A stretch of DNA of 64,000 nucleotides from Palsa-147 sp049279675 (GTDB taxonomy: Bacteria; Acidobacteriota; Terriglobia; Acidiferrales; UBA7541), in the NCBI GenBank assembly GCA_049279675.1, contig JBAPOP010000085.1, positions 1 to 64,000 of the forward strand, in the 5' to 3' direction. Under the pieces are notes generated by a model. That model searched no databases. It had not been told where the DNA came from and saw only the letters and a program-made list of their open reading frames with translations. How positions within the stretch are numbered: the first letter of the stretch is position 1; every line of letters starts with the position of its first letter. Made by a program: the position numbers and the translations under genes. Below, in pieces: positions 35,501 to 43,162 of this stretch.

Positions 35501-35912
35501 CTTCAGCACACCCGAGGGCGGCATCTTCGGACCAAAGGTGATGCTGACGAACGAATTCGCGGGATCCGGCGGCGACATGCTTCCGTGGCTCTTCCGCCAC
35601 GTCGGGCTGGGCCCGCTCGTCGGCAAACGTACTTGGGGCGGCCTCGTTGGAATTTACGATTACCCGGTTCTGATGGACGGCGGATTTGTAACCGCGCCGC
35701 GCGTTGCATTTTTCACGACGGATGGCGCGTGGGACGTCGAGAACCACGGAGTCGAACCCGACGTCGAGGTTGAACTTGACCCGCACGCCTGGCGCGAAGG
35801 TCACGATGCGCAACTCGAGAAGGCGATCGAGATTGTGTTGAAGGAAGTGGAAAAAAATCCGCCGGCGGCGCCGAAGATTCCGCCGTTCCCGGATTATTCG
35901 CACATTCAATAA
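32574..35912 (+). CDS. Tricorn-type protease (beta-propeller, PDZ, S41 catalytic domain)
   Basis: 1112 residues. A signal peptide (~1-21, ending ASHAQ) shows export, unlike the cytosolic archaeal tricorn. Repeated WD/PD40-type blades fill ~30-520 (for example FPRFSPDGSQIAFTADYEG, AWSPDGKSIAYFSDESGEYE). A Lys/Asp/Glu-rich linker lies at ~545-590, then a further propeller segment, the C1 core domain (~715-800), a PDZ domain (~815-890) and an S41-type C2 domain with the nucleophile S998 in EFAGSGGDMLP. Tricorn enzymes trim oligopeptides made by other proteases. Size and domain order match the family. GGAGG lies before the ATG at 32574; the frame is open to 32532 but lacks a site there. Confidence 0.93.
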   Translation: MKRFVLIAILALAGSASHAQSGKPLLLREPTLSKTQIAFIYGGDIWLVSREGGDAIRLTSGTGSKAFPRFSPDGSQIAFTADYEGKANVYVVPVAGGIPRRVTYEPGPDLVSGWTNDGKNILFASTRDSSTRGIFRLFTVPVGGGFATALPLPRAWEGSYSEDGSHLAYRPVSMPFGTWSHYRGGTSSAIWIANLSDSQIERVPRKDSVDLNPIWIGDAIYFLSDRNGIPTIYTYDTKSKEVTEVIPNHGLPIKNMSAGPGAIVYEQFGAIHLYDLSAHREHAVEIRVADDLPETRPHFDNVVKQIQNAVISPTGVRAAFEAHNEILTAPADKGDIRNITNTPGVAERDPAWSPDGKSIAYFSDESGEYELHIRDQNGMGDVRKFNLGNPPSFFYSPQWSPDSKKIAYTDKRLSVWYIDLEKRTPVKVDTEVYEEPQRHLDPSWSPDSRWITYSKTLANHLRGVFVYSLETGKAMQVTDGLSDARYAVFDKGGKYLYFTASTDIGPTTGWLDLSSFGHDVTRSVYVAVLRKDLPSPLAPESDEEKPPSAKSDQSDAKKKDDGGAKPEGGEDKDSKDAKDKTKPEEPVKVTIDFDGISQRILALPIPARDYAGLAAGKTGELYPIESERPPAVGGDGGAPPGLSVYRFELKTRKTEPLISGVQSFDVSFDGEKFLYSQGESWNIHPTSGHPMPGAKPDEGHLKIEGMEVRIDPRAEWAQMYNEIWRIERDFFYDPHHHGMSIDALKAKYEQYLDRLGSRSDLNYLFQQMLGELNVGHMFVGGGDIPEPKEVHVGLLGADYTIENGRYRFARIYNGENWDTQLKAPLTQPGVNALVGEYLLAVNGKDVRGSDDVFSFFQETAGKQVSLKVGPKPDGTGSRDVTVVPVESDTALRNRAWVEDNRRKVDELSGGRLAYVYLPDTANGGFSYFNRYFFAQLGKQGAVIDERYNAGGEAADYVIEYLQRKKWDYFMTREGTPFSTPEGGIFGPKVMLTNEFAGSGGDMLPWLFRHVGLGPLVGKRTWGGLVGIYDYPVLMDGGFVTAPRVAFFTTDGAWDVENHGVEPDVEVELDPHAWREGHDAQLEKAIEIVLKEVEKNPPAAPKIPPFPDYSHIQ

Positions 35913-35960
35913 TTTTTGCGCGGGATTTTACTCTACGTAGTACGCGACGCGATCCTGACG

Positions 35961-36944
35961 TCACACAACGTCGAGCTTAAGCCGGCCGATCAAATATGAC
36001 GCCAGGCCGCCGAGCAGCGCGCCTGCGATTGTGATGGCTTCCCATGCGAGACCGACGGCGACGGTCATCGCGGCTGGCGCTCCGAAGGGCAAGAGCAATC
36101 CAGCAAGCGTAGCTTCGCGCACGCCGATGCCTCCCTGGGTCAGGGGAACGAGCGCCGAGAACTTCGCCATCGGCCACGCAAAAAGCCACACCTGAAAGGG
36201 CAAGCGCAGTCCCGCCGCGTTTGCAAGTATCGCCGTCAGCAGAATGAACGCTCCCTGCACGAACAATGCGAGTAGATATGCGCCAAAAACGAAGTGAGAC
36301 TGAGCGGACATCGCGCGTTGTGCTTCTCGCAATCGCACGAGTTTGCGGCGGAGACGAAACGAAAATCGGCGCGCAGGAAGCAAATATATAACGAGTAACA
36401 CGGCGGCAACGAGAATAGCTGTTCCGGCGCCGACCATAAAAAAAACGCGCCTGCTAGCCAAGCTGAGGCTTCCTGGAACAATGAGTGCGCCAACAATCGT
36501 CAGAAGCGCCAGCGCGAGAAAATCGAGAATGCGATCGAGGAGACTTCCGAAAAGCACGGCAGCCTTGCTCCGGCCCATGCGCAGAGCCAGAGCCGCGCGA
36601 ACCACATCGCCGCCGACGATTGACGGCAAGAACAACACGCTAAACAGTCCGGCAAAATAGCAACGCACAGCCTGCGGAACGCTCAATCCAGAGCCAGCGA
36701 GATTCACCATCAAGCGCCATTTGAGAGATGCGACGAAATGGCTGACGAGATAGCCTGCGAGGATTAGCGCCCACAGATAGGGCGGCACCAGTTGCAATGC
36801 GGCGCCCACTCGCCGTATGGGCAAAAAATAAAACAGAACGGCGAGGACTAAAATCGCGCCGGCGATACGGAGGATGAGCGCCCCGAGGCCGCGTCGCGGT
36901 GAGTTGTTTGCAGGAAGCGAGGTCACGGAAAAATCGTTCGCCAT
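35961..36944 (-). CDS. Flippase-like integral membrane protein (UPF0104 / LPG synthase TM family)
   Basis: 327 residues with about eight membrane helices. Family motifs are PSIVGGDVVRAALALRMG, AAVLFGSLLDRILDFLAL and 'LVPLTQGGIGVREATLAGLL', as in the membrane domain of lysylphosphatidylglycerol synthase and AglD-like proteins. Relatives are thought to flip or transfer lipid-linked molecules; no catalytic GNAT-like domain is attached. The ATG at 36944 is used; a TTG at 36971 would add 9 residues, and neither has a strong ribosome site. It is convergent with the tricorn-type gene, 48 bases away. Confidence 0.87.
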   Translation of the reverse strand: MANDFSVTSLPANNSPRRGLGALILRIAGAILVLAVLFYFLPIRRVGAALQLVPPYLWALILAGYLVSHFVASLKWRLMVNLAGSGLSVPQAVRCYFAGLFSVLFLPSIVGGDVVRAALALRMGRSKAAVLFGSLLDRILDFLALALLTIVGALIVPGSLSLASRRVFFMVGAGTAILVAAVLLVIYLLPARRFSFRLRRKLVRLREAQRAMSAQSHFVFGAYLLALFVQGAFILLTAILANAAGLRLPFQVWLFAWPMAKFSALVPLTQGGIGVREATLAGLLLPFGAPAAMTVAVGLAWEAITIAGALLGGLASYLIGRLKLDVV

Positions 36945-37374
36945 TATGCGGCGCTTATCGCCGCGCGACAAGGCTTTCGCACGATAGTTGACAACACGAT
37001 TACCCTGCCATCAGTCGGGAACTCTCGGGCGTGGTTTTATACGCCACAATCTTCTCTCGAACTTGCTGCACGAAAATCGGTGCGGCGCTACATCGGCCAG
37101 ACTGCAGAATTCGATTCGACGCCAGGCACTTCGGTGTCATTCTGAAGGACATCCGGCGAGGATGTCCTGAAGAATCTGCATTTCTGCCTATCGCGCGTCA
37201 AATGCAAATTCCCCGAAGGCCCCGCTCACGCGGAGCCGGTCGAGCGGCTCGGAATGGCGCGTCACCACAGCTGCTTCCACTCCATGTTTTCCTTGTAACA
37301 GCTTGAATGAAATGGGTTGCGGAGGGATTCCTCAGGCTTTAACGTATGGCAGCTACAAAACAAATGGAGCCGCA
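36945..37374. other. Intergenic stretch with a palindromic element
   Basis: 430 bases between divergent genes. The main feature is the long palindrome at 37139-37175, listed separately. No coding frame here has a ribosome site or family resemblance. Confidence 0.5.
37139..37175. repeat. Palindromic (REP-like) element
   Basis: A 9-bp perfect stem AGGACATCC / GGATGTCCT with loop GGCGA (37146-37168), flanked outside by GA and then by the further symmetric pair ATTCT (37139-37143) and AGAAT (37171-37175). The surrounding phrase TGTCATTCTGA ... GAAGAATCTGCAT looks like a dispersed intergenic repeat I associate with acidobacterial genomes; only one copy is in the window. Confidence 0.55.
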
Positions 37375-38388
37375 GTGAGAAAAAAAATTAGAGTGGTTCA
37401 GTACGGCGTCGGCCCGATCGGTGCATCCATCGCGCGCCTGATGCGGACGAAGCACGCGCTGGAAATTGTCGGAGCGATCGATGCCGACCCCGCAAAAATT
37501 GGCAAGGACCTTGGCGAAGTGGCTGGTGCGGAAGACGCGCCGTGGGGAGTGGTGATCTCCGGCGATCCTCGCGCGGTTCTGAACGGGCACGTGGACTTGG
37601 TCGTGCATTCGACGTCGTCCTACCTCGAGAGCGTGAAGGAACAATTGCTCGGATGTCTCGAAGCGGGCTGCTGTGTCGTCTCCACGTGCGAGGAATTAGC
37701 GTACCCGTTTCGCAAGCATCCTGCGCTTTCGGCGGAGCTCGATAGCACGGCAAAAGAGGAAGGCGTCGCGCTTGTCGGCACCGGGGTCAATCCCGGCTTC
37801 GTGATGGATAAGCTCGTCCTGACGCTCGCGACGGCGGCGCAACGAGTGAATTCGGCAAAGGCGAGACGAATCGTGAACGCATCGCTGCGGCGCATGCCGC
37901 TGCAAAAGAAAGTCGGAGCGGGAATGACACCAGAGGAATTTCACGCTCAGGTCGCCGCGGGAGTTATCAAGCATCATGGCTTGCCCGAGTCTGTCGCCAT
38001 GGTTGCCGATGGGCTGGGCCTCGAGATCGACGACATCTCGGAATCAATCGAGCCAGTTATCGCCACCGAGCATGTGAAAACGGAGTTTCTCGAAGTCGCA
38101 GCCGGGCAAGTTGCTGGTGTGCATCAAATCGCGCGCGGCAAAATCGGCGGAAAAGAAAAAGTCTTTCTCGAACTCAAGATGTACGTCGGCGCGAAAGATC
38201 CCGGCGATACGATTGAACTCGAAGGAGAGCCGCGACTGGCGTTAACGATTCCCGGCGGGACGCATGGCGATCTCGCCACCGCGGCCGTTGTGGTGAATGC
38301 GATTCCGATTATTCTTTCGGCGCCCGCGGGATTGCGTACCTCACGGGATCTGGCGCTGGGCTTCTTTCCGGCGAACGCCGAGCCTTAG
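37375..38388 (+). CDS. NAD(P)-dependent dehydrogenase, dihydrodipicolinate-reductase/diaminopentanoate-dehydrogenase-like
   Basis: 337 residues. The N-terminal Rossmann motif YGVGPIGASIARLM and 'LEIVGAIDADPAKIGKDLGE' bind the nucleotide; VDLVVHSTSSYLESVKEQL, CVVSTCEELAYP and 'GTGVNPGFVMDKLVLTLA' are typical of the group that includes 2,4-diaminopentanoate dehydrogenase and distant DapB relatives. True DapB is usually ~270 residues and has a different substrate loop, so a lysine pathway role is unlikely; an amino-acid or amine substrate is inferred. GTG at 37375 with GGAG 5 bases upstream is chosen; the frame extends to 37303 with unlike sequence. No functional partner is adjacent: the convergent neighbour is another dehydrogenase family. 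Confidence 0.82.
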   Translation: MRKKIRVVQYGVGPIGASIARLMRTKHALEIVGAIDADPAKIGKDLGEVAGAEDAPWGVVISGDPRAVLNGHVDLVVHSTSSYLESVKEQLLGCLEAGCCVVSTCEELAYPFRKHPALSAELDSTAKEEGVALVGTGVNPGFVMDKLVLTLATAAQRVNSAKARRIVNASLRRMPLQKKVGAGMTPEEFHAQVAAGVIKHHGLPESVAMVADGLGLEIDDISESIEPVIATEHVKTEFLEVAAGQVAGVHQIARGKIGGKEKVFLELKMYVGAKDPGDTIELEGEPRLALTIPGGTHGDLATAAVVVNAIPIILSAPAGLRTSRDLALGFFPANAEP

Positions 38389-38417
38389 ATCCTTTCAGTC
38401 GCCCGGCACCTCGCCGC

Positions 38418-39296
38418 TCACGCGCTCTGCGCTTTTTGCCAGAATCGCGCGACCGCCGAGAAATCCACATCTTCCTTCGCGTCCGCTTTCACGGAGCTGT
38501 AGGTTTCGTACGCTGCTGCGCCCGCCGGAAGCGTAATGCCGAGTTGCTTGGCTAGTTCGAGTGCGAGCCGCATGTCTTTGTGCATAAGGCGCAGCGGAAA
38601 GCTCGGCTTGTAATCGCGTTTCAAAATCACCGGCGCTTTCACGTCGAGCACTCCCGCGCGAGCCATACTCGATTGCAGAACCTCTACCAGCTTCTCTCCC
38701 GCGACGCCTGCGCTTGTTACGAGCGCCAATGCTTCGGCGAATGCTTCCACCTCTAGCGCCAAAATCATGTTCATCGCGAGCTTTACGGTTTGGCCCGCAC
38801 CGTTGGGACCAAGCAGCAAGAATCGCTTTCCGACGGCTTGCAGTACGGGTTCGACGCGAGTCAGAGTTTCCTGGCGGCCGCCGATCATGAACACGAGATC
38901 GCCTGATTCGGCTCCCCAAGTTCCGCCAGTCACAGGAGCGTCCAAAAATTCAATTCCTCGCTCCGCACACGCGGCGGCGGCGCGACGCTCAAGCTCCGGC
39001 GAAACGGTGCTCGAATCCACGAGCACGCTGCCTTTGCGCAACCCTTCGAAGACACCATTCGCGCCCCAAAGAACGCTTTCGAGCGCGGGCGGATCGCTGA
39101 CAATCGTAATGACGACGTCGGAAGCCGCCGCAACGCCGCACGGAGATTCGCCCCAGCGCGCGCCGTCGCGCACCAAGTCGTCAGCTCTGCTTGCCGTGCG
39201 ATTCCAAACCGTGAGCGGAAATCCCGCTTTGAGCAAGTTTCGTCCCATCGGCTTGCCCATCAATCCGAGCCCGATCAATCCAACTGCAGGTTTCAT
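38418..39296 (-). CDS. NAD(P)-dependent beta-hydroxyacid dehydrogenase (3-hydroxyisobutyrate dehydrogenase family)
   Basis: 292 residues, normal length. Rossmann motif GLIGLGLMGKPMGRNLLKAG at the N-terminus, substrate signature DAPVTGGTWGAESGDLVFM, catalytic lysine in GPNGAGQTVKLAMNM, and a C-terminal all-helical domain ending 'DVDFSAVARFWQKAQ'. The family oxidises 3-hydroxyacids or reduces small semialdehydes such as succinic semialdehyde or glyoxylate; substrate cannot be told from sequence. The ATG at 39296 has GGGAGG 5 bases before it; the frame continues to 39569 but that extension has no family match. Convergent with the preceding dehydrogenase, 29 bases apart. Confidence 0.92.
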   Translation of the reverse strand: MKPAVGLIGLGLMGKPMGRNLLKAGFPLTVWNRTASRADDLVRDGARWGESPCGVAAASDVVITIVSDPPALESVLWGANGVFEGLRKGSVLVDSSTVSPELERRAAAACAERGIEFLDAPVTGGTWGAESGDLVFMIGGRQETLTRVEPVLQAVGKRFLLLGPNGAGQTVKLAMNMILALEVEAFAEALALVTSAGVAGEKLVEVLQSSMARAGVLDVKAPVILKRDYKPSFPLRLMHKDMRLALELAKQLGITLPAGAAAYETYSSVKADAKEDVDFSAVARFWQKAQSA

Positions 39297-39426
39297 CACT
39301 GCCTCCCTTGAAGAAGCAGTGTACTCCAGCACGCTGAGAGATGAGAGCGACGCAATTGCGCAAAAACTGCGAGCGATTACAGCGCTGGCAAAGGCGGTGG
39401 CTGTTGGGAGCTCAATGAAAATGAAA

Positions 39427-39657
39427 CTAGGGATGCAAACCGGAAACTTCGACCTTTTCGACAACGCGAAATATGTATTGGTAGGGAATTTCCAGGCGCA
39501 TTTTCTTTTCGCGGCCGTCCTGGATAAATTTGTCCTCAATTGAGATGGACTTCCCTGAATCCGCCACAAGCGTTCCCGCCGCGGAGAGTTGCAGATCGCT
39601 CGCGCGGTAATGCGCTTCGACCCGCTTGCCCAGTAACGCCTCGTAATGCGTCAACAT
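39427..39657 (-). CDS. Small conserved-looking protein of unknown function
   Basis: 76 residues. It reads like a compact beta-barrel: LLGKRVEAHYRASDLQLSA, GTLVADSGKSISIEDKF and KKMRLEIPYQYIFRVVE alternate strands and turns, with no signal peptide or membrane helix. I associate this pattern with small hypothetical proteins of Acidobacteriota but cannot name a family. ATG 39657 (MLTHYEALL) is preferred over a TTG at 39693; neither has a good ribosome site. It lies 130 bases upstream of the hydroxyacid dehydrogenase start, same strand. Confidence 0.55.
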   Translation of the reverse strand: MLTHYEALLGKRVEAHYRASDLQLSAAGTLVADSGKSISIEDKFIQDGREKKMRLEIPYQYIFRVVEKVEVSGLHP

Positions 39658-39782
39658 GGATGACAGTTTTACAATGCTGATATAGGCGGGCAATAGTACG
39701 TAGGGTTCAACGCTCGCGCAGTTTCGAGAAGATTAGCGAATGAGAGTCAACAAAACAGGCTCAACAAGTTGGAGCCAACCTA

Positions 39783-40154
39783 TTAGTGATGCCCAGAGCT
39801 GTGTCCGCCAGCCGCCGGCTCAGCATGGGCGTGAATTTCGGCCGCAGGCGGCTCGGACTTAAGGCTCAAATCGGCGGTGAGCATCAATACGAGAGGAGCA
39901 ACGATTCCGAACGCAAGAATGGCATACATGATCGGAAAGACCCATCCGAGAGCGTGATGATTCGCCGACGCGCCCGTGCCCAAGTACCAAGCGATCGCAC
40001 CTGCGACCAAACCGGCAAATGAGGCGATGTTCCGGCTGATTCGCGAAATCTCGAGCGGCCTTTGGCATCCGGGGCAGACTAAATCGTAGGAGCGGGTCAC
40101 CACAGTCAACGCGGAAATTTTTGTCAAACTATATGGACAGGTCCGAACCGCCAC
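39783..40154 (-). CDS. Small membrane protein with CPGC motif and His-rich tail
   Basis: 123 residues, unrecognised. The N-terminus has a lone CPGC (SYDLVCPGCQRPLEIS), half of a zinc ribbon, followed by two membrane helices (~45-62 FAGLVAGAIAWYLG and ~70-92 WVFPIMYAILAFGIVAPLVL). The C-terminal tail is His-rich (AEIHAHAEPAAGGHSSGHH) and may bind metal ions; which side of the membrane it lies on is not clear. GTG 40154 has GGAGG about 7 bases upstream, which supports translation. It follows the RNase R gene stop at 40237 on the other side (RNase R lies upstream, same strand), so it could be at the end of that transcript. Confidence 0.7.
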   Translation of the reverse strand: MAVRTCPYSLTKISALTVVTRSYDLVCPGCQRPLEISRISRNIASFAGLVAGAIAWYLGTGASANHHALGWVFPIMYAILAFGIVAPLVLMLTADLSLKSEPPAAEIHAHAEPAAGGHSSGHH

Positions 40155-40236
40155 GCCACACCTCCAGGAGCCTCACAGAACATAGCTCAACTCACACCGC
40201 AAGAGAACGATATTCCAAACGACTTGCGGCCAAACG

Positions 40237-42825
40237 CTAGGAAATCACCGCAAATTCCACGCGATGGCGGAATGGGTCAATCCGTTCCGCGCGAACGCGC
40301 ACACGATCTCCCAAGCGGAACAATCGCTGCGCCGCGCGGCCTTTTACTTTCGCTCGCCGTTCGGGCTCGCAAACGATTACGTGATCCCGCTCGCGGTGCA
40401 AGCATTTGCCGCCGGTAAACAATTCGAGACTGTCGATTCCCACGAGGCCCTCGACAAAAACATCAAAGAGCTCCACAAAAAATCCAAACTTCTGCACCGA
40501 GATGATCAAAGCGTCGTACTCATCGCCGAGATGGCTTTCCATGTATTGCGCCGTCTTCCAATCCATCAACTCGCGTTCAGCTCCATCGGCACGGCGTTCG
40601 GCCTCTGAGGATTCTTCCGCAATCGCTTCGAGCTCCGGACGAAGATACGGGCCGATCATCGGCCGCGATTCTTCCGGCACGCCCGGTTTCGCGCGAAGTT
40701 TCGGCGCGACGTATGCCGTGGGTGGCCGAGCCGATGGATTCTCGAGAGCCCACTTCAAAGCGCGATGAACGATTAAATCAGGGTAGCGGCGGATGGGCGA
40801 CGTGAAGTGGGTGTACTCGTCCACGGCGAGCGCGAAATGCCCCAGCGGATCCGGAGCGTAACGAGCCTGGCGCAAGGAACGAAGCATCAGGTAGGAAAGA
40901 ATGCGCTCTTCGGGCTTGCCCGCAATCTTTTCCGTGAGGCGCTGATAATGTTCGGGCCGAATGTCGACTTCTTGCGCCGCCGGGAACGAAACCGCCATTT
41001 GCCGCATGCGGCCGCGCGACTCGCGATCGCGTCTTGCAGCCGGCTGAGTTTTTCCGTGCCGCACGACAATTTTTCGCTCGAATAAATCTTCCACGCCGAT
41101 CGAATACCCAAAAGTTTTTGCCAGCTCTTCGAATTCAAGAACTTTCTTCGGGTCCGGCTTTTCGTGCACGCGATGAAGGCTGCCAACGCCGCGGCGTTCC
41201 AAATAGCGCGCCACAGTCTCATTCGCGACGAGCATGAATTCTTCGATGAGGCGGTGCGCGATATTCCGCTCGCTGCGCAAGATTCCAATCATGCGTCCCT
41301 GATCGTCAAATTGAATTAATGGCTCGGGCAAATCGAAATCAATCGAGCCGCGCGCGTGCCTGCGTTTATTTAAGATCAGCGCCAGATCGCGCATCCGGCG
41401 AAAATGCTCCACGAGATTTTCGTAGCGCACGCTCATCTCGGGATCGCCTTCGAGCACTTTGTTCACGTTGGTGTAGGTCATTCGCTCGGCTGAGCGAATC
41501 ACGCCGGGCATCATTTCGGAATTTACGACCTGTCCTTCGCCATCAATTTGCATCAGGACGCTCATCACCAGCCGATCCACTTGCGGATTGAGCGAGCAAA
41601 TGCCGTTCGAGAGTTCCTCGGGCAGCATCGGCACGGCGCGCAATGGAAAGTAGACCGACGTGGCGCGGAGGCGCGCCTCGCGATCGAGCGCCGAGCCGCG
41701 ACGAACGTAATGCGCGACATCGGCAATGTGAACTTGCAGCTCGAATCGTCCATTTGGCAGCGCCGAAACGTGAACGGCATCGTCAAAATCGCGCGCCGTC
41801 TCGCCATCAATCGTCACGATCGGCAATTCGCGAAAGTCCCGGCGGCCGCGAAGATCGGCATCGGCGACTTGCTTTGGAATCGCGCGCGCCTCGCCGAGTA
41901 CTTCGTCCGGAAAAATGTGCGGGAGGTAATGCTTGCGGATGATGATTTCCGTATCCACGCCCATGTCGCCGGGGCGGCCGATGATTTCAATGACGCGCCC
42001 CGCGGGCGGAAGACCTTCCCTCGGAAAGCGAGTGAGTTCCACGTCAACTACCGCGCCGTCGAGTTCCGGAAGGCGCATCCGCTTGCGCGATTCGGCCGTA
42101 GTTGCAGGCGTCTCTCCCAATTTTTCTTTCAAGGCCGCCGTCAACTCATCGCCCGGCGGGACGACGACTTCGTGGAGAATTCTCGTGTCGTAAGGCAGCA
42201 CGCTATTGCCGTGCGGACCGTACCGAAACAAACCGACGACAGTCGGGTGCTTGCGCTCGACGACTTGAACGATTCGGCCTTCCGCGCGGCCATCGGGTCG
42301 GCGGCGTTCGATGCGCGCAAGGACGTGATCGCCGTGCATCGCGTCGCCGGATTTGTCGCGCCCAATGTAGATATCGCCTTCGAGCCGTGGCTGCGGCTCG
42401 GATGGCACCACGAAGCCATAACCGTCGCGATGCGCGATAAACCTTCCCGGTATGAGATTTGGATCGCGAATTGGGCGATTTGGAACCGCGTGCGTGGCGG
42501 GTTTTGCGTTCGAGGATTTGGGAGCGCCGTGCTTTTGCGCCGGCTTCGATCGCTGGCCTTCGCCAAGTTGAAATCGGCCGCCATGAATTTCTTTCACTTC
42601 GCCGCGGCGCTTTAGCTTCGAAAGAATCTTCGGCAGCGATCGGCGGCCTCGGTGACGCAGGCCGAGCTCGTACGCCATCTCGCGAATACTCACCGCGCGC
42701 GGCGCCTTGGCGAGAAACGACAAGACATCCTGCGCGTTGATCTCCTCGGTGTCTTGTTCAGGAAGTTCGGGTTCGCGTGTTTCTTTGTCTGGGCTCATAG
42801 AAGTGCCTGCAATCGCCGCGGCCAT
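40237..42825 (-). CDS. rnr: Ribonuclease R (RNB-family 3'-5' exoribonuclease)
   Basis: 862 residues. An N-terminal winged-helix segment (~30-90, 'VLSFLAKAPRAVSIREMAYE'), cold-shock domains (~125-265), the RNB catalytic domain (~290-620) with TIDGETARDFDDAVHVS carrying the magnesium-binding aspartates, and a C-terminal S1 domain (~745-860, DEYDALIISVQKFGFFVELF). This is RNase R rather than RNase II, judging from length and the extra N-terminal domain. It degrades structured RNA. Start is ATG 42825 or ATG 42798 (MSPDKE); neither has a clear ribosome site, so the first nine residues are uncertain. A 337-base structured intergenic region lies upstream. Confidence 0.94.
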   Translation of the reverse strand: MAAAIAGTSMSPDKETREPELPEQDTEEINAQDVLSFLAKAPRAVSIREMAYELGLRHRGRRSLPKILSKLKRRGEVKEIHGGRFQLGEGQRSKPAQKHGAPKSSNAKPATHAVPNRPIRDPNLIPGRFIAHRDGYGFVVPSEPQPRLEGDIYIGRDKSGDAMHGDHVLARIERRRPDGRAEGRIVQVVERKHPTVVGLFRYGPHGNSVLPYDTRILHEVVVPPGDELTAALKEKLGETPATTAESRKRMRLPELDGAVVDVELTRFPREGLPPAGRVIEIIGRPGDMGVDTEIIIRKHYLPHIFPDEVLGEARAIPKQVADADLRGRRDFRELPIVTIDGETARDFDDAVHVSALPNGRFELQVHIADVAHYVRRGSALDREARLRATSVYFPLRAVPMLPEELSNGICSLNPQVDRLVMSVLMQIDGEGQVVNSEMMPGVIRSAERMTYTNVNKVLEGDPEMSVRYENLVEHFRRMRDLALILNKRRHARGSIDFDLPEPLIQFDDQGRMIGILRSERNIAHRLIEEFMLVANETVARYLERRGVGSLHRVHEKPDPKKVLEFEELAKTFGYSIGVEDLFERKIVVRHGKTQPAARRDRESRGRMRQMAVSFPAAQEVDIRPEHYQRLTEKIAGKPEERILSYLMLRSLRQARYAPDPLGHFALAVDEYTHFTSPIRRYPDLIVHRALKWALENPSARPPTAYVAPKLRAKPGVPEESRPMIGPYLRPELEAIAEESSEAERRADGAERELMDWKTAQYMESHLGDEYDALIISVQKFGFFVELFDVFVEGLVGIDSLELFTGGKCLHRERDHVIVCEPERRAKVKGRAAQRLFRLGDRVRVRAERIDPFRHRVEFAVIS

Positions 42826-43162
42826 TCTACCGGGCTGCCAGCCTCGATAGGGTGACTTTATGATTCTCGGGCCAAATGACGGGCGACGCCTTTACCGACG
42901 GGTCTCCGTCTCGAATGCACCGCTTCCGTCGCCAGGCTTTCTTTCAGCCAAATTTTCATTGAAATTACAGCGCAACTAATTTCGAGGAGCCGGGTTGTAG
43001 CAGCAACGGCTGAAACGTCCGCGACCCGCTTCTCCTGGCTGGGGCGCGGATAGGTACCCCAGGGACAGACCGGGGAGGCGGAGCGCGATGGTCCACCTCC
43101 CCGTTTAAATTTCCAGAGCAATCCCGCGTGAAGTATTCAGTAAGTCATTACCCTACAATCGT
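42826..43162. other. Structured intergenic region upstream of RNase R
   Basis: 337 bases with several inverted repeats. GGCGACG (42882-42888) pairs with CGTCGCC (42927-42933) around the smaller hairpin GACGG-GTCT-CCGTC (42897-42910). A second stem CGGGGAGG (43071-43078) / CCTCCCCG (43096-43103) is followed by TTTAAATTT on the + strand. I see no known riboswitch or small RNA signature. It could be the leader of rnr, or hold a small RNA. Confidence 0.4.

Noticed and set aside
39297..39569. 91-residue N-terminal extension of the hydroxyacid dehydrogenase
   Set aside because: Sequence before the Rossmann motif is unlike the family, and GGGAGG sits right before ATG 39296.
41548..42615. 355-codon open frame on the + strand opposite RNase R
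   Set aside because: Antisense shadow of a well-supported gene; composition (many His, Arg, Ala) mirrors the codon pattern of the real frame and there is no ribosome site.
42882..42934. tRNA-like hairpin set with CTCGAATGC and a final CCA-like end
   Set aside because: Only about 52 bases, no proper D-arm or anticodon arm; does not fold as a cloverleaf.
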